From the NCBI RefSeq assembly GCF_005080965.1, contig NZ_CP034867.1, positions 186,001 to 250,000 on the forward strand: DNA of 64,000 nucleotides, given 5' to 3'. This DNA comes from Buchnera aphidicola (Macrosiphum gaurae) (GTDB taxonomy: Bacteria; Pseudomonadota; Gammaproteobacteria; Enterobacterales; Enterobacteriaceae). A program made the translations under genes and the position numbers. The notes under the pieces are model-generated. The model was not told the origin of the DNA, did no database searches, and was given only the letters and a program-made list of their open reading frames with translations. Positions within the stretch are counted from its first letter, which is position 1. The number at the start of each line of letters is the position of its first letter. This document shows positions 40,940 to 50,598 of the stretch, in pieces.

Positions 40940-42157
40940 GTGGATATAGAAGTCAAAATGCCTGACATTGGTTTAGATAAAGTAGAGGTAATAGAAATAT
41001 TAGTTGATATTAATGAAAAAGTAAAATTAGAACAAGGATTAATAACTGTAGAAGGAGACAAAGCTTCTATGGAAATACCCTCACCCATATCAGGTGTAGT
41101 AAAAAATATTTACATAAAAATTGGTGAAAAAATTACAACTAATTCGCTTTTAATGATGTTCGAAGTTGATCGAATCGATTCCTTAAGCAAGAAAAAAGAA
41201 AATTATTTAGAAAATTATTTAGAAAAAGATATCAATATAAATTTTAAAAAAAAAATCAAAACAGACATTTTATTTCATGCAACCCCAGTTATAAGACGTT
41301 TAGCACGAAATTTAAATATTAATTTATCTAGTGTGATTCCCACCGGTCCTAAAAATCGGATTTTAAAAGAAGATATAGAATTGTATCAAAATCATTTAAA
41401 AGAAAACATTTTAGAAGAAAACAATACAATTAATATCAACAATTATAATAAATTCAACACAGAAGAATTAGAATTAAGTAGTATTCAAAAAATAACAGGT
41501 GAGAATTTACATCGGAATTGGACAACTATACCTCATGTCACACAATTTGATGAAGTTGATATTACTGTATTAGAAAAATTTCGTCAAAAATATAATAATG
41601 AAAAGAAAATTCACAATAAAATAAGTAATAATATTACGATATTAGTTTTTATAATCAAAGTAGTAGCACATGCATTAGAAAAATTTCCTATTTTTAATAG
41701 TTCTTTTATTTTGAATAATAAGAAAATTATTTTAAAAAAATATATTAATATCGGATTTGCTGTAGATGTAAATAATGATCTATTTGTCCCTGTATTAAAA
41801 GATGTTAATAAAAAAAATATTGAACAATTATCTTTTGAATTGCAGTTGTTGTCAGAAAAAACTCGAAAGAGAAAATTAAATACTTCAGATATGACAGAAG
41901 GATGTTTTACTGTATCTAATTTAGGAGGTATTGGAGGTAGTTGGTTTTCTCCAATTATCAATGCACCTGAGATAGCGATTCTTGGTGTTTCAAAATCTCA
42001 AATCAAACCATTATGGAATGGAAAAGAATTTGTCCCATCTTTAATGTTGCCATTATCTTTATCTTATGATCATCGCGTAATAAACGGAGCTTATGCTGCG
42101 CGTTTTATTACATTTATTGGCAAGCTGTTATCTGATATACGCTTATTAATTATGTAG
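40940..42157 (+). CDS. aceF: Dihydrolipoamide acetyltransferase (E2), single lipoyl domain, GTG start
   Basis: Core of the pyruvate dehydrogenase complex, transferring acetyl from lipoyl-lysine to CoA. It starts at GTG 40940 with AGAGG ten bases upstream. One lipoyl domain (about 1-77) carries the modified lysine in GDKASMEI; a peripheral-subunit-binding domain follows (TPVIRRLARNLNI to LKEDIE), and then the catalytic domain with SYDHRVINGA. At 405 residues it is much shorter than E. coli AceF (about 630), which has three lipoyl domains; the loss is of whole domains, not a break. The spacing to aceE is 13 bases. Confidence 0.96.
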   Translation: MDIEVKMPDIGLDKVEVIEILVDINEKVKLEQGLITVEGDKASMEIPSPISGVVKNIYIKIGEKITTNSLLMMFEVDRIDSLSKKKENYLENYLEKDININFKKKIKTDILFHATPVIRRLARNLNINLSSVIPTGPKNRILKEDIELYQNHLKENILEENNTININNYNKFNTEELELSSIQKITGENLHRNWTTIPHVTQFDEVDITVLEKFRQKYNNEKKIHNKISNNITILVFIIKVVAHALEKFPIFNSSFILNNKKIILKKYINIGFAVDVNNDLFVPVLKDVNKKNIEQLSFELQLLSEKTRKRKLNTSDMTEGCFTVSNLGGIGGSWFSPIINAPEIAILGVSKSQIKPLWNGKEFVPSLMLPLSLSYDHRVINGAYAARFITFIGKLLSDIRLLIM

Positions 42158-42208
42158 TTTTTAAATATATTCAATATTATTTTTTAAATTAATTTATAGG
42201 GGGTTATA

Positions 42209-43630
42209 ATGCATCAAAAAATTTATACACAAGTTGTAATTATTGGATCAGGTCCCTCGGGTTATTCTGCAGCTTTTCGTTGTGCAGATTTAGGTTTAGA
42301 TACTATTTTAATAGAACGTTATAACAAATTAGGAGGTGTTTGTTTAAATGTTGGTTGTATTCCCTCAAAAACATTATTGCATATAGCTAAAGTAATTAAA
42401 GAAGCAAAAGAATTACATAAAGCAGGTGTTTTTTTTAGTGAACCAGTAATTGATATTGAAAAAATTAAAAATTGGAAGGAAAATGTCATAAACAAACTAA
42501 CTAATGGTTTGTCCAATATGAGAAAAAAAAGGAAAATAAGAATTTTCGAAGGAAATGCTGTTTTTGAGACTAAAAAAAGTATTTTTGTTACGAATAAAGA
42601 AGATCAATTTACTATTTTCTTTGATAATGCAATTATTGCAACAGGTTCCAAGCCGATTAAAATTTCTTCAATACCGAATGATGACACGAGAATTTGGGAT
42701 TCAACTGATGCTTTATCACTTAAAATGATACCAAATCGTTTTTTAATTATAGGTAGTGGAATTATTGGTTTAGAAATGGCTACAATATACAGTGCATTAG
42801 GTTCACAAGTTGACGTTATTGATCGATTTAATCATTTTCTTCCTTCAGTAGATAAAGATATTACTGATGTATATATAAAATCTATTAAGCAGAGATTTAA
42901 CTTAATGTTAAATACTCATATAGATAAAGTCGAACTTAAAAAAATAGGATTGAAAGTAGACATTGTTCAGGAAAATATTACTAAAAAAAATATGTTTTAT
43001 GATGCTGTGCTAGTAGCGATAGGAAGGATTCCTAACATTGACGGATTAAAATTAGATAAAATAGGATTGAAAATCAATAGTTTTGGTTTTATTGAAGTAG
43101 ATAATCAGTTAAAAACAAACATACCTAATATCTATGCTGTTGGTGATGTTACTGGTACACCTATGTTAGCTCATAAAGGAGTACATGAGGGTCATATCGC
43201 CGCAGAAGTTATTGCTGGTAAAAGACATTATTTTGAACCTGTAGTTATTCCATCGATAGCATATACAGAACCGGAAATTGCTTGGGTAGGATTGAATGAA
43301 ACGCAAGCTAAAAAAGAAAATATAAATTATAAAGTTGCAATTGTTCCTTGGAGCGTATCAGGTAGAGCTATTGCTTCAAATTCTAGTATAGGTATAACAA
43401 AGTTAATTTTTAATAAAGATAATAATAAAATTATTGGTGGTTCTATAGTAGGCACAAATGCCGGTGAACTAATTGGTGAAGTTGCACTAGCTATTGAAAT
43501 GGGGTGCGATGCTGAAGATATTGCATTGACTATTCATGCTCATCCTACTTTATATGAATCTATCGGATTATCTTCAGAAATTTTTCAAGGCACAGCAACA
43601 GATGTATTAAATTCTAAGTTTCACAAATAA
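42209..43630 (+). CDS. lpdA: Dihydrolipoamide dehydrogenase (E3)
   Basis: FAD enzyme that reoxidises dihydrolipoyl groups, passing electrons to NAD; shared by pyruvate and 2-oxoglutarate dehydrogenases. The redox disulfide is in GGVCLNVGCIPSK, FAD binding in IGSGPSGYSAA, NAD binding in IGSGIIGLEMA, and the catalytic His-Glu pair in HAHPTLYE. It has 473 residues (E. coli 474). AGGGGG precedes the ATG. It ends the pdh operon and is followed by an exceptionally long perfect inverted repeat. Confidence 0.97.
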   Translation: MHQKIYTQVVIIGSGPSGYSAAFRCADLGLDTILIERYNKLGGVCLNVGCIPSKTLLHIAKVIKEAKELHKAGVFFSEPVIDIEKIKNWKENVINKLTNGLSNMRKKRKIRIFEGNAVFETKKSIFVTNKEDQFTIFFDNAIIATGSKPIKISSIPNDDTRIWDSTDALSLKMIPNRFLIIGSGIIGLEMATIYSALGSQVDVIDRFNHFLPSVDKDITDVYIKSIKQRFNLMLNTHIDKVELKKIGLKVDIVQENITKKNMFYDAVLVAIGRIPNIDGLKLDKIGLKINSFGFIEVDNQLKTNIPNIYAVGDVTGTPMLAHKGVHEGHIAAEVIAGKRHYFEPVVIPSIAYTEPEIAWVGLNETQAKKENINYKVAIVPWSVSGRAIASNSSIGITKLIFNKDNNKIIGGSIVGTNAGELIGEVALAIEMGCDAEDIALTIHAHPTLYESIGLSSEIFQGTATDVLNSKFHK

Positions 43631-43681
43631 TTATTGATTTTTTAAAATATTCTATTTTTATTTTGCATTAATAAATTTCTC

Positions 43682-43736
43682 TTAGAAAAAGAAAAGATTA
43701 TAGAAATTAAGCTTCTATAATCTTTTCTTTTTCTAA
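43682..43736. terminator. Bidirectional terminator with a 24-bp perfect inverted repeat
   Basis: Arms 43682-43705 and 43713-43736 are perfect reverse complements over 24 bases around a 7-base loop. The outer arms are A/G-rich and T/C-rich, so a U-rich tail forms in either direction. It lies between convergent lpdA and speD and should end both transcripts. Confidence 0.8.
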
Positions 43737-43745
43737 AAAAATATG

Positions 43746-44549
43746 TTATTCTGAAGAATCTATCATAGATATATTTCTCCCATAATAGATTTCACGCATT
43801 TCCCTCCAGAGTAAGTTAACAATATAAGAACGTTCTTCTTTTTCTAAATCTTCTAGATGAATGTTAAATAAATAATTTTTTAAATCAAATTCTCTTAATA
43901 ACATTCGAGTATGGAAAATATTTTCTTGAGATATGTTTACATCAACCATATCATACATGGATTTTATATCATTTGACATAAAATTTTGAATCGAATTTAT
44001 TTTATGGTCAATGAAATGTTTTATACCGTAAATATCTCTAGTAAATCCTCGAACACGATATTCAATTGTAACAATATCTGACTCTAATTGATGTATAAGA
44101 TAATTCAAAGCATTGAGAGGTGATATAATTCCACATGTTGAAACTTCTATATCAGCTCGAAAAGTACAAATACCGCTTTGAGGATGACTCTCTGGATATG
44201 TATGTACACAAATATGACTTTTATCTAAATGTGCAAGTACAGAAGATGATATAATATTACTGTTTAAAACATTAATTTTTTCTATATTAATAGGTTCTTC
44301 ACATACCAGAATTGTAACACTTGCGCCTTGAGGTTCATAATCTTGATGAAATATGTTTAAAACATTAGCACCAATAATTGAACAAGTTTCTTTTAAAATT
44401 TTAGTTAATCGAATAGCATTATATTGTTCATCAATATAAGCAATATAACTATTACGTGAATCGTTAGTATTCGCATAGCAAATATCATAGATACAAAAAC
44501 TTAGGCTTTTAGTTAAATTATTAAAGCCATATAATTTTAGTTTTTGCAA
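43746..44549 (-). CDS. speD: S-adenosylmethionine decarboxylase proenzyme (TTG start)
   Basis: Makes decarboxylated SAM for spermidine synthesis. It is a self-cleaving proenzyme: the pyruvoyl group forms from the Ser of LDKSHI, with [20 protein letters not shown] conserved after it. It has 267 residues (E. coli 264). The start is TTG at 44549; [20 protein letters not shown] matches the E. coli start, GGAGAG lies upstream, and no suitable ATG is nearby. It follows speE by 27 bases, in the enterobacterial speE-speD order. No ornithine or arginine decarboxylase is in the window. Confidence 0.96.
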   Translation of the reverse strand: MQKLKLYGFNNLTKSLSFCIYDICYANTNDSRNSYIAYIDEQYNAIRLTKILKETCSIIGANVLNIFHQDYEPQGASVTILVCEEPINIEKINVLNSNIISSSVLAHLDKSHICVHTYPESHPQSGICTFRADIEVSTCGIISPLNALNYLIHQLESDIVTIEYRVRGFTRDIYGIKHFIDHKINSIQNFMSNDIKSMYDMVDVNISQENIFHTRMLLREFDLKNYLFNIHLEDLEKEERSYIVNLLWREMREIYYGRNISMIDSSE

Positions 44550-44576
44550 TTTAATTGCTCTCCTATGAAAGGATTT

Positions 44577-45437
44577 TTAAATTTTATTTAATGCATTAAG
44601 AATGTATTGAGGTAAATGAAAACTACTTATGTGAATTTTAGCATTATAGTAATTAAAAGTTAATTTCGTATATTTTATGCGTGTTTGTATTTCTTTTAAA
44701 TTATTTTCATGTGACTCTATATTATTAGTACCCCATGCAAACATCATTATTCCACCATAATAAGTAGGGATATTTGCTTGATAAAATTTTGTATAATGAA
44801 AATATTGATTTAAATTTTTATAAGTAAGAATAGTTTCATCTTTTTGAAGAAAAAAAACGCCATTTTGTGATACAAAAATACCATTTTTTTCAAGACAATT
44901 CTTACAATTAAAATAAAATTCTGATAGAAATAAATTTTTTCCACAACCAACAGGATCTGTAGAATCTGATATGATTAAATCAAATTTATCTTTCGTGTTT
45001 TTCGTGAAATTTAAACCATCGTCAATAATTAATTTTAAACGAGAATCTTGATAAGCATTATTACTATGGTTAGGGAAATATTTTTTACATAAATCAATAA
45101 TATTTACATCAATTTCCACCATAGTAATATTTTCAATAGTTTTATGTCTACATACTTCGCGAAGTATACCTCCATCACCTCCACCTATTATTAATACGTT
45201 CTTTATTGAACCATGAGAAAATATAGGAACATGAGTGAGCATTTCATGATATATAAATTCATCACGTTCAGTTGTTTGAACAATATTGTCTATTGCCATA
45301 ACTTTTCCAAACACAGCATTTTCAAAAATCATCACTTTGTGATGAGCAGTATTTTTTTTATATAACAATTTTTCAATTAAAAAATATTGTCCAAGATGAC
45401 AATAAAGTTTTTCATGCCATGTGTTTTTTTGATCCAT
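44577..45437 (-). CDS. speE: Spermidine synthase
   Basis: Transfers aminopropyl from decarboxylated SAM to putrescine, giving spermidine. The Rossmann-type SAM-binding signature IGGGDGGILREV is present, with VQTTERDEFIYHEMLTHVP and IISDSTDPVG, where the catalytic Asp lies. It has 286 residues (E. coli 288). It leads speED on the minus strand, with a 278-base gap to mtnN upstream in which no gene is seen. The by-product methylthioadenosine is cleaved by MtnN, encoded next door. Confidence 0.96.
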   Translation of the reverse strand: MDQKNTWHEKLYCHLGQYFLIEKLLYKKNTAHHKVMIFENAVFGKVMAIDNIVQTTERDEFIYHEMLTHVPIFSHGSIKNVLIIGGGDGGILREVCRHKTIENITMVEIDVNIIDLCKKYFPNHSNNAYQDSRLKLIIDDGLNFTKNTKDKFDLIISDSTDPVGCGKNLFLSEFYFNCKNCLEKNGIFVSQNGVFFLQKDETILTYKNLNQYFHYTKFYQANIPTYYGGIMMFAWGTNNIESHENNLKEIQTRIKYTKLTFNYYNAKIHISSFHLPQYILNALNKI

Positions 45438-45715
45438 GGTTATATTTGTATATCCTATAAAATGTAATGTTATAGATTGTTTGGGATTAATAAAAAATTA
45501 CGAGTATTGTGAAATAGTAGATTTTATTTTCGGAATTTTAAAAAGAAGGATAATAATTCTTACACATATAAATTCCTTTTTAAAAATAACTTAATCACTT
45601 ATATAAATTTTTATAAAATTTTTAAGAAAGTGAAAGTTATGAAAAAATTATCTTAATAGAGGTTATCAAAAATAATATAAGAATGCTATTGTTTATTAAG
45701 TGGATTACATGATAT

Positions 45716-46414
45716 TTATATATTAATTAAATTTTCTAGAATTATTTTTACAAACTTAACAAGTTGACATGATGCAAATGAAACATTTTTTTTAAAATTT
45801 AGAGTAGCATTATTATCAGATGCATCAGATATAGATTTTATAACAATAAGAGGAATATTAAATTTGTAACAAACTTGAGCTATTGCCGCAGATTCCATTT
45901 CAACAGCTATTGCAGAGGGAAATATTTTTTTTAAAAATTTCATACGTGAATTTTCTCTGATAAATGAATCTCCACTAATAATAAGTCCTTTCGTGAATTT
46001 TAATTCATGTTTATAAGATTTTTTTTCAAAAAAATTATATATTTTTTTATTAATTGTAAATTTTTTGGGATATTTAGGTATTTGTCCTTGAAAATATCCA
46101 AAATTTGTTAAGTCTACATCATAATAACATGTTTTTTGAGGTATAATAATATCACCAATTTTTAGTTGTGAATTTAAACTTCCAGCGGAACCACTATTAA
46201 TAATTATATCTATTTTAAAAAAATTAATAAGAATCATAGTTGCAATGCTAGCAGAAACTTTACCTACACCTGATTTTATTAAAAAAATATCATTTTTTTT
46301 GAATGTTTTTATATAAATTTTGTAATTTCTAACCATTCTCTCTGCATATGGATGTATTATTTTCTTGAGTATTTCAGTCTCTTGACTGATAGCACCTATT
46401 ATTCCAATTTTCAT
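45716..46414 (-). CDS. mtnN: 5'-methylthioadenosine/S-adenosylhomocysteine nucleosidase
   Basis: Hydrolyses methylthioadenosine and S-adenosylhomocysteine to adenine and the thioribose or ribosyl compound, clearing the by-products of spermidine synthesis and methylation. It has 232 residues, as in E. coli. Glu12 in the N-terminal GAISQETEI and the Glu of AVEMESAAIAQV, plus the Asp of SISDASDN, match the catalytic residues. It is also called pfs. The same-strand neighbours are speED downstream and erpA upstream, so a functional link with spermidine synthesis is plausible. Confidence 0.95.
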   Translation of the reverse strand: MKIGIIGAISQETEILKKIIHPYAERMVRNYKIYIKTFKKNDIFLIKSGVGKVSASIATMILINFFKIDIIINSGSAGSLNSQLKIGDIIIPQKTCYYDVDLTNFGYFQGQIPKYPKKFTINKKIYNFFEKKSYKHELKFTKGLIISGDSFIRENSRMKFLKKIFPSAIAVEMESAAIAQVCYKFNIPLIVIKSISDASDNNATLNFKKNVSFASCQLVKFVKIILENLINI

Positions 46415-46478
46415 TTTAATATTATATATATTTAATAATTTAAAGTTAAATAAGATTATTTGATCTATCTTCTAGTGT

Positions 46479-46823
46479 TTAAATACTGAATGATGAACCG
46501 CATCCACATGTATTTTTTGCATTCGGATTAGAAACTATAAACTTAGAACCTTCTAGATTTTCTAAGTAATCTATTTGGCCACCGTATAAATACTGTAAAC
46601 TAATAGGATCAATAATTAATGAGACATCTGATTGAGTAATGATAATATCATCTTCGTTCATTGATGTATCAAAAACAAACTGATATTGAAAACCGCTGCA
46701 TCCACCACCATTTATATAAATTCTTAATTTTAAATTAATATTTTTTTGGATTTTAATGAGATTTTTTATTTTTTTAATTGCTTTTTCAGTGAATGTGAGA
46801 TAATCTTTAAAAGATTTTTTCAT
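46479..46823 (-). CDS. erpA: Iron-sulfur cluster insertion protein ErpA
   Basis: A-type Fe-S carrier that delivers clusters to apoproteins such as those of isoprenoid synthesis and respiration. The three cluster cysteines are seen in GGGCSGFQY and in the C-terminal CGCGSSF. It has 114 residues, the same as E. coli. It was formerly called yadR. A gap of 240 bases separates it from ftsZ upstream, containing a strong hairpin (46950-46983) that appears to belong to the opposite strand. Confidence 0.95.
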   Translation of the reverse strand: MKKSFKDYLTFTEKAIKKIKNLIKIQKNINLKLRIYINGGGCSGFQYQFVFDTSMNEDDIIITQSDVSLIIDPISLQYLYGGQIDYLENLEGSKFIVSNPNAKNTCGCGSSFSI

Positions 46824-46949
46824 TTTTATTTTGTTCTCAAATTTTTTTAAATAAATCTATTTGACATAAATATTCTATTATAATTTTATCATAAATAAAA
46901 ATTTTTTAAAAATTTTATTTATATCCATTTTGAATTCACAATATATCCG

Positions 46950-46983
46950 TGCGCCGATAGAGAATTTAGTCATTATTGGCGCA
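46950..46983 (+). other. GC-rich hairpin between erpA and ftsZ, plus-strand polarity
   Basis: Arms 46950-46960 and 46973-46983 pair over 11 bp with a 12-base loop; two of the pairs are G-U when read on the plus strand. On the minus strand those become A-C mismatches, leaving a stem of 6 bp plus 3 bp. Six of the pairs are in TGCGCC/GGCGCA, unusually GC-rich for this DNA. There is no U run after it on the plus strand, so it is not a classical terminator; its role is unknown. Confidence 0.55.
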
Positions 46984-47063
46984 GGTTATCAGAAATAATA
47001 ATATTATTTATTACGAATTAATTCAATGTTTTTAAAGATTTTTTTTAAATAATTTTAAAAAAA

Positions 47064-48218
47064 TTAATCTGCTTTTTTACGAAGAAAAGATGGGATGTCT
47101 AAATATTCTGGTTCTTTATTGTTTTTTTCTTCTGAATTCTTTATTTCTTTTTTGATAATTTTCTTATCGTTTTTTGTTGAAGATACATTTAAATATTGAT
47201 AACGATAATCCATCAAAACTTCTCGAGAAGATTTATTTTTTATTTTATTAATATCTAAATTTTTTTCCATTCCAATTCCAGTAGCGACAACTGTTACACG
47301 AAGAGAATCGTTCATATCAGGATCTAAAGAAGTGCCTATAACAACTGTTGCATTATCTGAAGAAAAAGATCTAATAGTATTTCCGACAGTTTCAAATTCA
47401 TCTAATTTTAAATCAAATCCAGCAGTAATATTGACTAATACACCACGTGCACCAGACAAATCTATATCTTCTAGTAAGGGGCTAGATATAGCTATTTCTG
47501 CTGCTTCTTCTGCACGATTTTCTCCAGAAGATATTCCCGTCCCCATCATTGCATATCCCATTTCTACCATTACAGTACGTACATCAGCAAAATCTACATT
47601 CATTAATCCAGGTCTTGTAATTAATTCCGCAATACCTTGTACGGCGCCTTTTAAAACATTATTAGCTGCACTGAAAGCGTCTAATAAAGAGATCCCTCGA
47701 CTGAGAACTTTTAATAATTTATCATTAGGAATTGTAATTAAGGAATCTACATATTTTGATAGTTCGATTATACCTTGTTCTGCTACAATCATTCTTTTTT
47801 TACCTTCAAAATTGAAGGGTTTTGTGACTACAGCAACAGTAAGTACACCTAATTCTTTTGCAATTTCTGCTACTACAGGAGCAGCTCCAGTTCCAGTTCC
47901 ACCTCCCATACCAGCTGCTATAAAAACCATATCAGAACCATCTAATGCAGATTTTAATAATTCTTTATCTTCTTCTGCTGAGGTACGTCCAATTTCTGGA
48001 TTAGCTCCAGCACCTAATCCTTTTGTTATATTATTCCCTATTTGTATAGTTTGTCCTACTTCTATTTTTCTTAATGCTTGCGCGTCAGTATTAACTGCAA
48101 AAAATTCTACTCCTTCAATACGTTCTCTAACCATGTGTTCTACTGCATTTCCACCTCCGCCTCCGACACCAATTACTTTAATTATTGCGTTATTACTTAA
48201 TTCTGCAGGTTCAAACAT
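47064..48218 (-). CDS. ftsZ: Cell division protein FtsZ
   Basis: Tubulin-like GTPase forming the division ring. The tubulin signature [10 protein letters not shown] and the N-terminal [14 protein letters not shown] nucleotide loop are present, and the T7 loop [11 protein letters not shown] contains the catalytic Asp. The C-terminal tail [12 protein letters not shown] keeps the FtsA-binding peptide. It has 384 residues (E. coli 383). It is the last gene of the dcw cluster here; lpxC, next in E. coli, is missing. A 314-codon frame on the plus strand over it is a shadow. Confidence 0.97.
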   Translation of the reverse strand: MFEPAELSNNAIIKVIGVGGGGGNAVEHMVRERIEGVEFFAVNTDAQALRKIEVGQTIQIGNNITKGLGAGANPEIGRTSAEEDKELLKSALDGSDMVFIAAGMGGGTGTGAAPVVAEIAKELGVLTVAVVTKPFNFEGKKRMIVAEQGIIELSKYVDSLITIPNDKLLKVLSRGISLLDAFSAANNVLKGAVQGIAELITRPGLMNVDFADVRTVMVEMGYAMMGTGISSGENRAEEAAEIAISSPLLEDIDLSGARGVLVNITAGFDLKLDEFETVGNTIRSFSSDNATVVIGTSLDPDMNDSLRVTVVATGIGMEKNLDINKIKNKSSREVLMDYRYQYLNVSSTKNDKKIIKKEIKNSEEKNNKEPEYLDIPSFLRKKAD

Positions 48219-48272
48219 GATTGGTTTCCATTATATATCTATTTTTTATAAAGTTTTAAGTATAATATATTT

Positions 48273-49529
48273 TTAAAACTCTTTTTTAAACCAATTGTTA
48301 ATTTGTTTAAAAATTTTTTCAAGAAAAGAATCTTCTTTTTTTTTCTTATCGATATTTATATAAGATTCTTTTCCATAATGTAATAAACCAATTACTGTGG
48401 AGTAATGTGATGAAGTTATTTCTTCTATCGATCCAGAAACATTAAAAGGTTTAGCGATACGAATTTTTTTATGAAAAACTTTTTCTGCGCAGTCAGTTAA
48501 ATGTGAAATATTTGACCCACCTCCAGTAAGTACTATACCGCTTAATAACTCATATTTTTCTCCTATTTTATAAAGTTTTTTTTGTATATAAACAATTTTA
48601 TCTTGTACTAGAGATAACAATTCAATATATCTTGATTCGATTACTTCTATTAATAGATCGTGTTGTAAAGTTTTTTGAAAATTACTATTTATATCAGAAA
48701 AATCAATGTTTTTTGACGTCCCCAAAAAAGGTTTTTTTGTAGATCCGTATTGAATTTTCATATTTTCTGATTCATAGTAAGAAGTACTAAAAGCATATGA
48801 GATATCGCTAGTTACAATATTCCCAGCATATGGTATAACTTGGCTATATTGTATAGATCCATTAATATAAATAGTAAAGTCTATTGTTCCTCCACCTATA
48901 TCGATCATACATACGCCAAGATTACATTCATCTTCAGTTAAAACAGCTTTACTTGAAGCAAGACCTGAAAAGATGACTTGATCAACTTTTACATCACATT
49001 TTTCTACAGCTTTAATAATATTTTTTATCATATTTTTATGGCAAGTAATTAAATGCACTTTTACTTGCATGCGTACTCCAGACAAACCTATAGGGTTTTT
49101 TATTCCAGATTGTTGATCAATAGAGTATTCTTGAGGTATTACATGTAATATTTGATGTTCGTTAGGAATTTTAACAGATTTTGCAATGTGTATTGCATTC
49201 TCTAAGTCTTCTTTTGTTACTTCATCTTCAGAAATTGGAATCATACCTATTTCATTTTGAGAATTAATATATTTATTAGATAAAGACAGATATACGGAAG
49301 TAATTTGACAATCTGCCATAATTTCAGCTTTGTTAATAGATTCCTGTATACATGAAACTATTGAATCTAAATTATTAATTCTTCCTTTATCTATTCCTTT
49401 AGAAAAACAAGTTCCTAATCCAATTATTTTAATCGTATCATCTATTAATACTTCTCCTACCAAAGTGACAACTTTAGTAGTACCAATTTCTAATCCGACT
49501 ACTAATTTTCTATCTTTTGATATGATCAT
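48273..49529 (-). CDS. ftsA: Cell division protein FtsA
   Basis: Actin-like ATPase that tethers FtsZ to the membrane. The phosphate-binding VGLEIGTTKV and MIDIGGGTIDF motifs and the adenosine-binding VLTGGGSNI loop are visible, and the C-terminal amphipathic helix LEKIFKQINNWFKKEF (the membrane anchor) is intact. It has 418 residues (E. coli 420). ftsQ, which lies between ddlB and ftsA in E. coli, is absent: the 145-base gap upstream holds no remnant that I recognise. It lies 54 bases before ftsZ. Confidence 0.96.
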   Translation of the reverse strand: MIISKDRKLVVGLEIGTTKVVTLVGEVLIDDTIKIIGLGTCFSKGIDKGRINNLDSIVSCIQESINKAEIMADCQITSVYLSLSNKYINSQNEIGMIPISEDEVTKEDLENAIHIAKSVKIPNEHQILHVIPQEYSIDQQSGIKNPIGLSGVRMQVKVHLITCHKNMIKNIIKAVEKCDVKVDQVIFSGLASSKAVLTEDECNLGVCMIDIGGGTIDFTIYINGSIQYSQVIPYAGNIVTSDISYAFSTSYYESENMKIQYGSTKKPFLGTSKNIDFSDINSNFQKTLQHDLLIEVIESRYIELLSLVQDKIVYIQKKLYKIGEKYELLSGIVLTGGGSNISHLTDCAEKVFHKKIRIAKPFNVSGSIEEITSSHYSTVIGLLHYGKESYINIDKKKKEDSFLEKIFKQINNWFKKEF

Positions 49530-49674
49530 TTATTTTTTAGCCTGTACTATATTTCTTTGTTTATTACTTTTTTGGTAAATTAATTTCTTTTTTTATATCT
49601 ATGTAAAATATCAAAATCAATAGTCGTACTTTTAAAAATAAACTATTTTAATTAATTTTATATTTAAATAAATA

Positions 49675-50594
49675 TTAATTTTTCATGTTTAAAATTAATA
49701 ATACTAGTTCATCAAATGATATTCCCATTTCTTTTGCAGAAATTGGAACTAAACTTCTATTTGTCATTCCAGGTATAGTATTAACTTCTAGCAACCAAAA
49801 TTTGTTTTCATTATCTAATATAACATCAATTCTTCCACATCCACTGCATCCTAATGTATTCCATGCTAAGATTGCTATCTTCTTTAATTCCATTTCTTGG
49901 GTTATGTTTAATCCACTTGGACATGAGTATTTGGTAGAGGAAGATATATATTTAGCACTATAATCATAAAAATCATTATTAGTAGAAATATGAATAGAAG
50001 GTAGTGCTTTTCCACCTAAAATAGATACTGTATATTCTTTTCCTGTTATAAATTTTTCAATAAGAATATTATCATCATAATCAAAAGCTATATTTATAGC
50101 ATTACTGAGTTGCTTAAGATGAGATACTAGTGTTATGCCTACACTCGATCCTTGATTATTTGGCTTGATTAAGACAGGAAATCCTAATTTTAATATTTTT
50201 TTTATTATGATTTTGTAAAACATTTCAAAATTTTTTTTTTTGAAATATAAATATCAGGTGCTGTTAAAAGACCCCGAGATTTCCATAGTAATTTAGTTCT
50301 AAATTTATCTATAGAGATTGAAGATGCCATAATTCCACTTCCTGTATAAGGAATTTTCAAATATTCTAGCACTCCTTGAATACTGCCATCTTCGCCACCT
50401 TTTCCATGTAATGAAATATATACTTTATCAAAACCTTCTTGTTTTAATTGCGTTATAAAATAATCACGTGTATCAATAGGATATGCGTTTAATTTAGATT
50501 TCAATAAACTATTAAGAACAGCATATCCTGATTTAATTGAAATTTTTCTTTCAGAAGATGTTCCACCCAATAAAACTGCTATTTTTCTGTTCAT
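49675..50594 (-). pseudogene. ddlB: D-alanine-D-alanine ligase DdlB, split in an A11 tract
   Basis: Makes D-Ala-D-Ala for peptidoglycan. The first part runs from the ATG at 50594 (MNRKIAVLLGGTSSER, LHGKGGEDGSIQG, DKFRTK) to about residue 121, then frameshifts in eleven A (50231-50241) and stops at 50205. The remainder continues from there in the next frame (LGFPVLIKPNNQGSSVG, GRIDVILD, LLEVNTIPGMT) to the stop at 49675. One extra A joins them as ISKKKNFEMFYK, giving a full-length ATP-grasp enzyme of about 306 residues. All catalytic segments remain, so recent frameshift with slippage rescue is as likely as a dead gene. It follows murC by 4 bases. Confidence 0.92.
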
Positions 50595-50598
50595 TTTA

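Noticed and set aside
47332..48276. A 314-codon frame on the plus strand over ftsZ
   Set aside because: It is the mirror of the conserved ftsZ frame, has no family resemblance and no ribosome site, and its composition is what the complement of ftsZ codons gives.
49530..49674. Possible ftsQ remnant between ddlB and ftsA
   Set aside because: Only 145 AT-rich bases, with no stretch that resembles FtsQ in any minus-strand frame.
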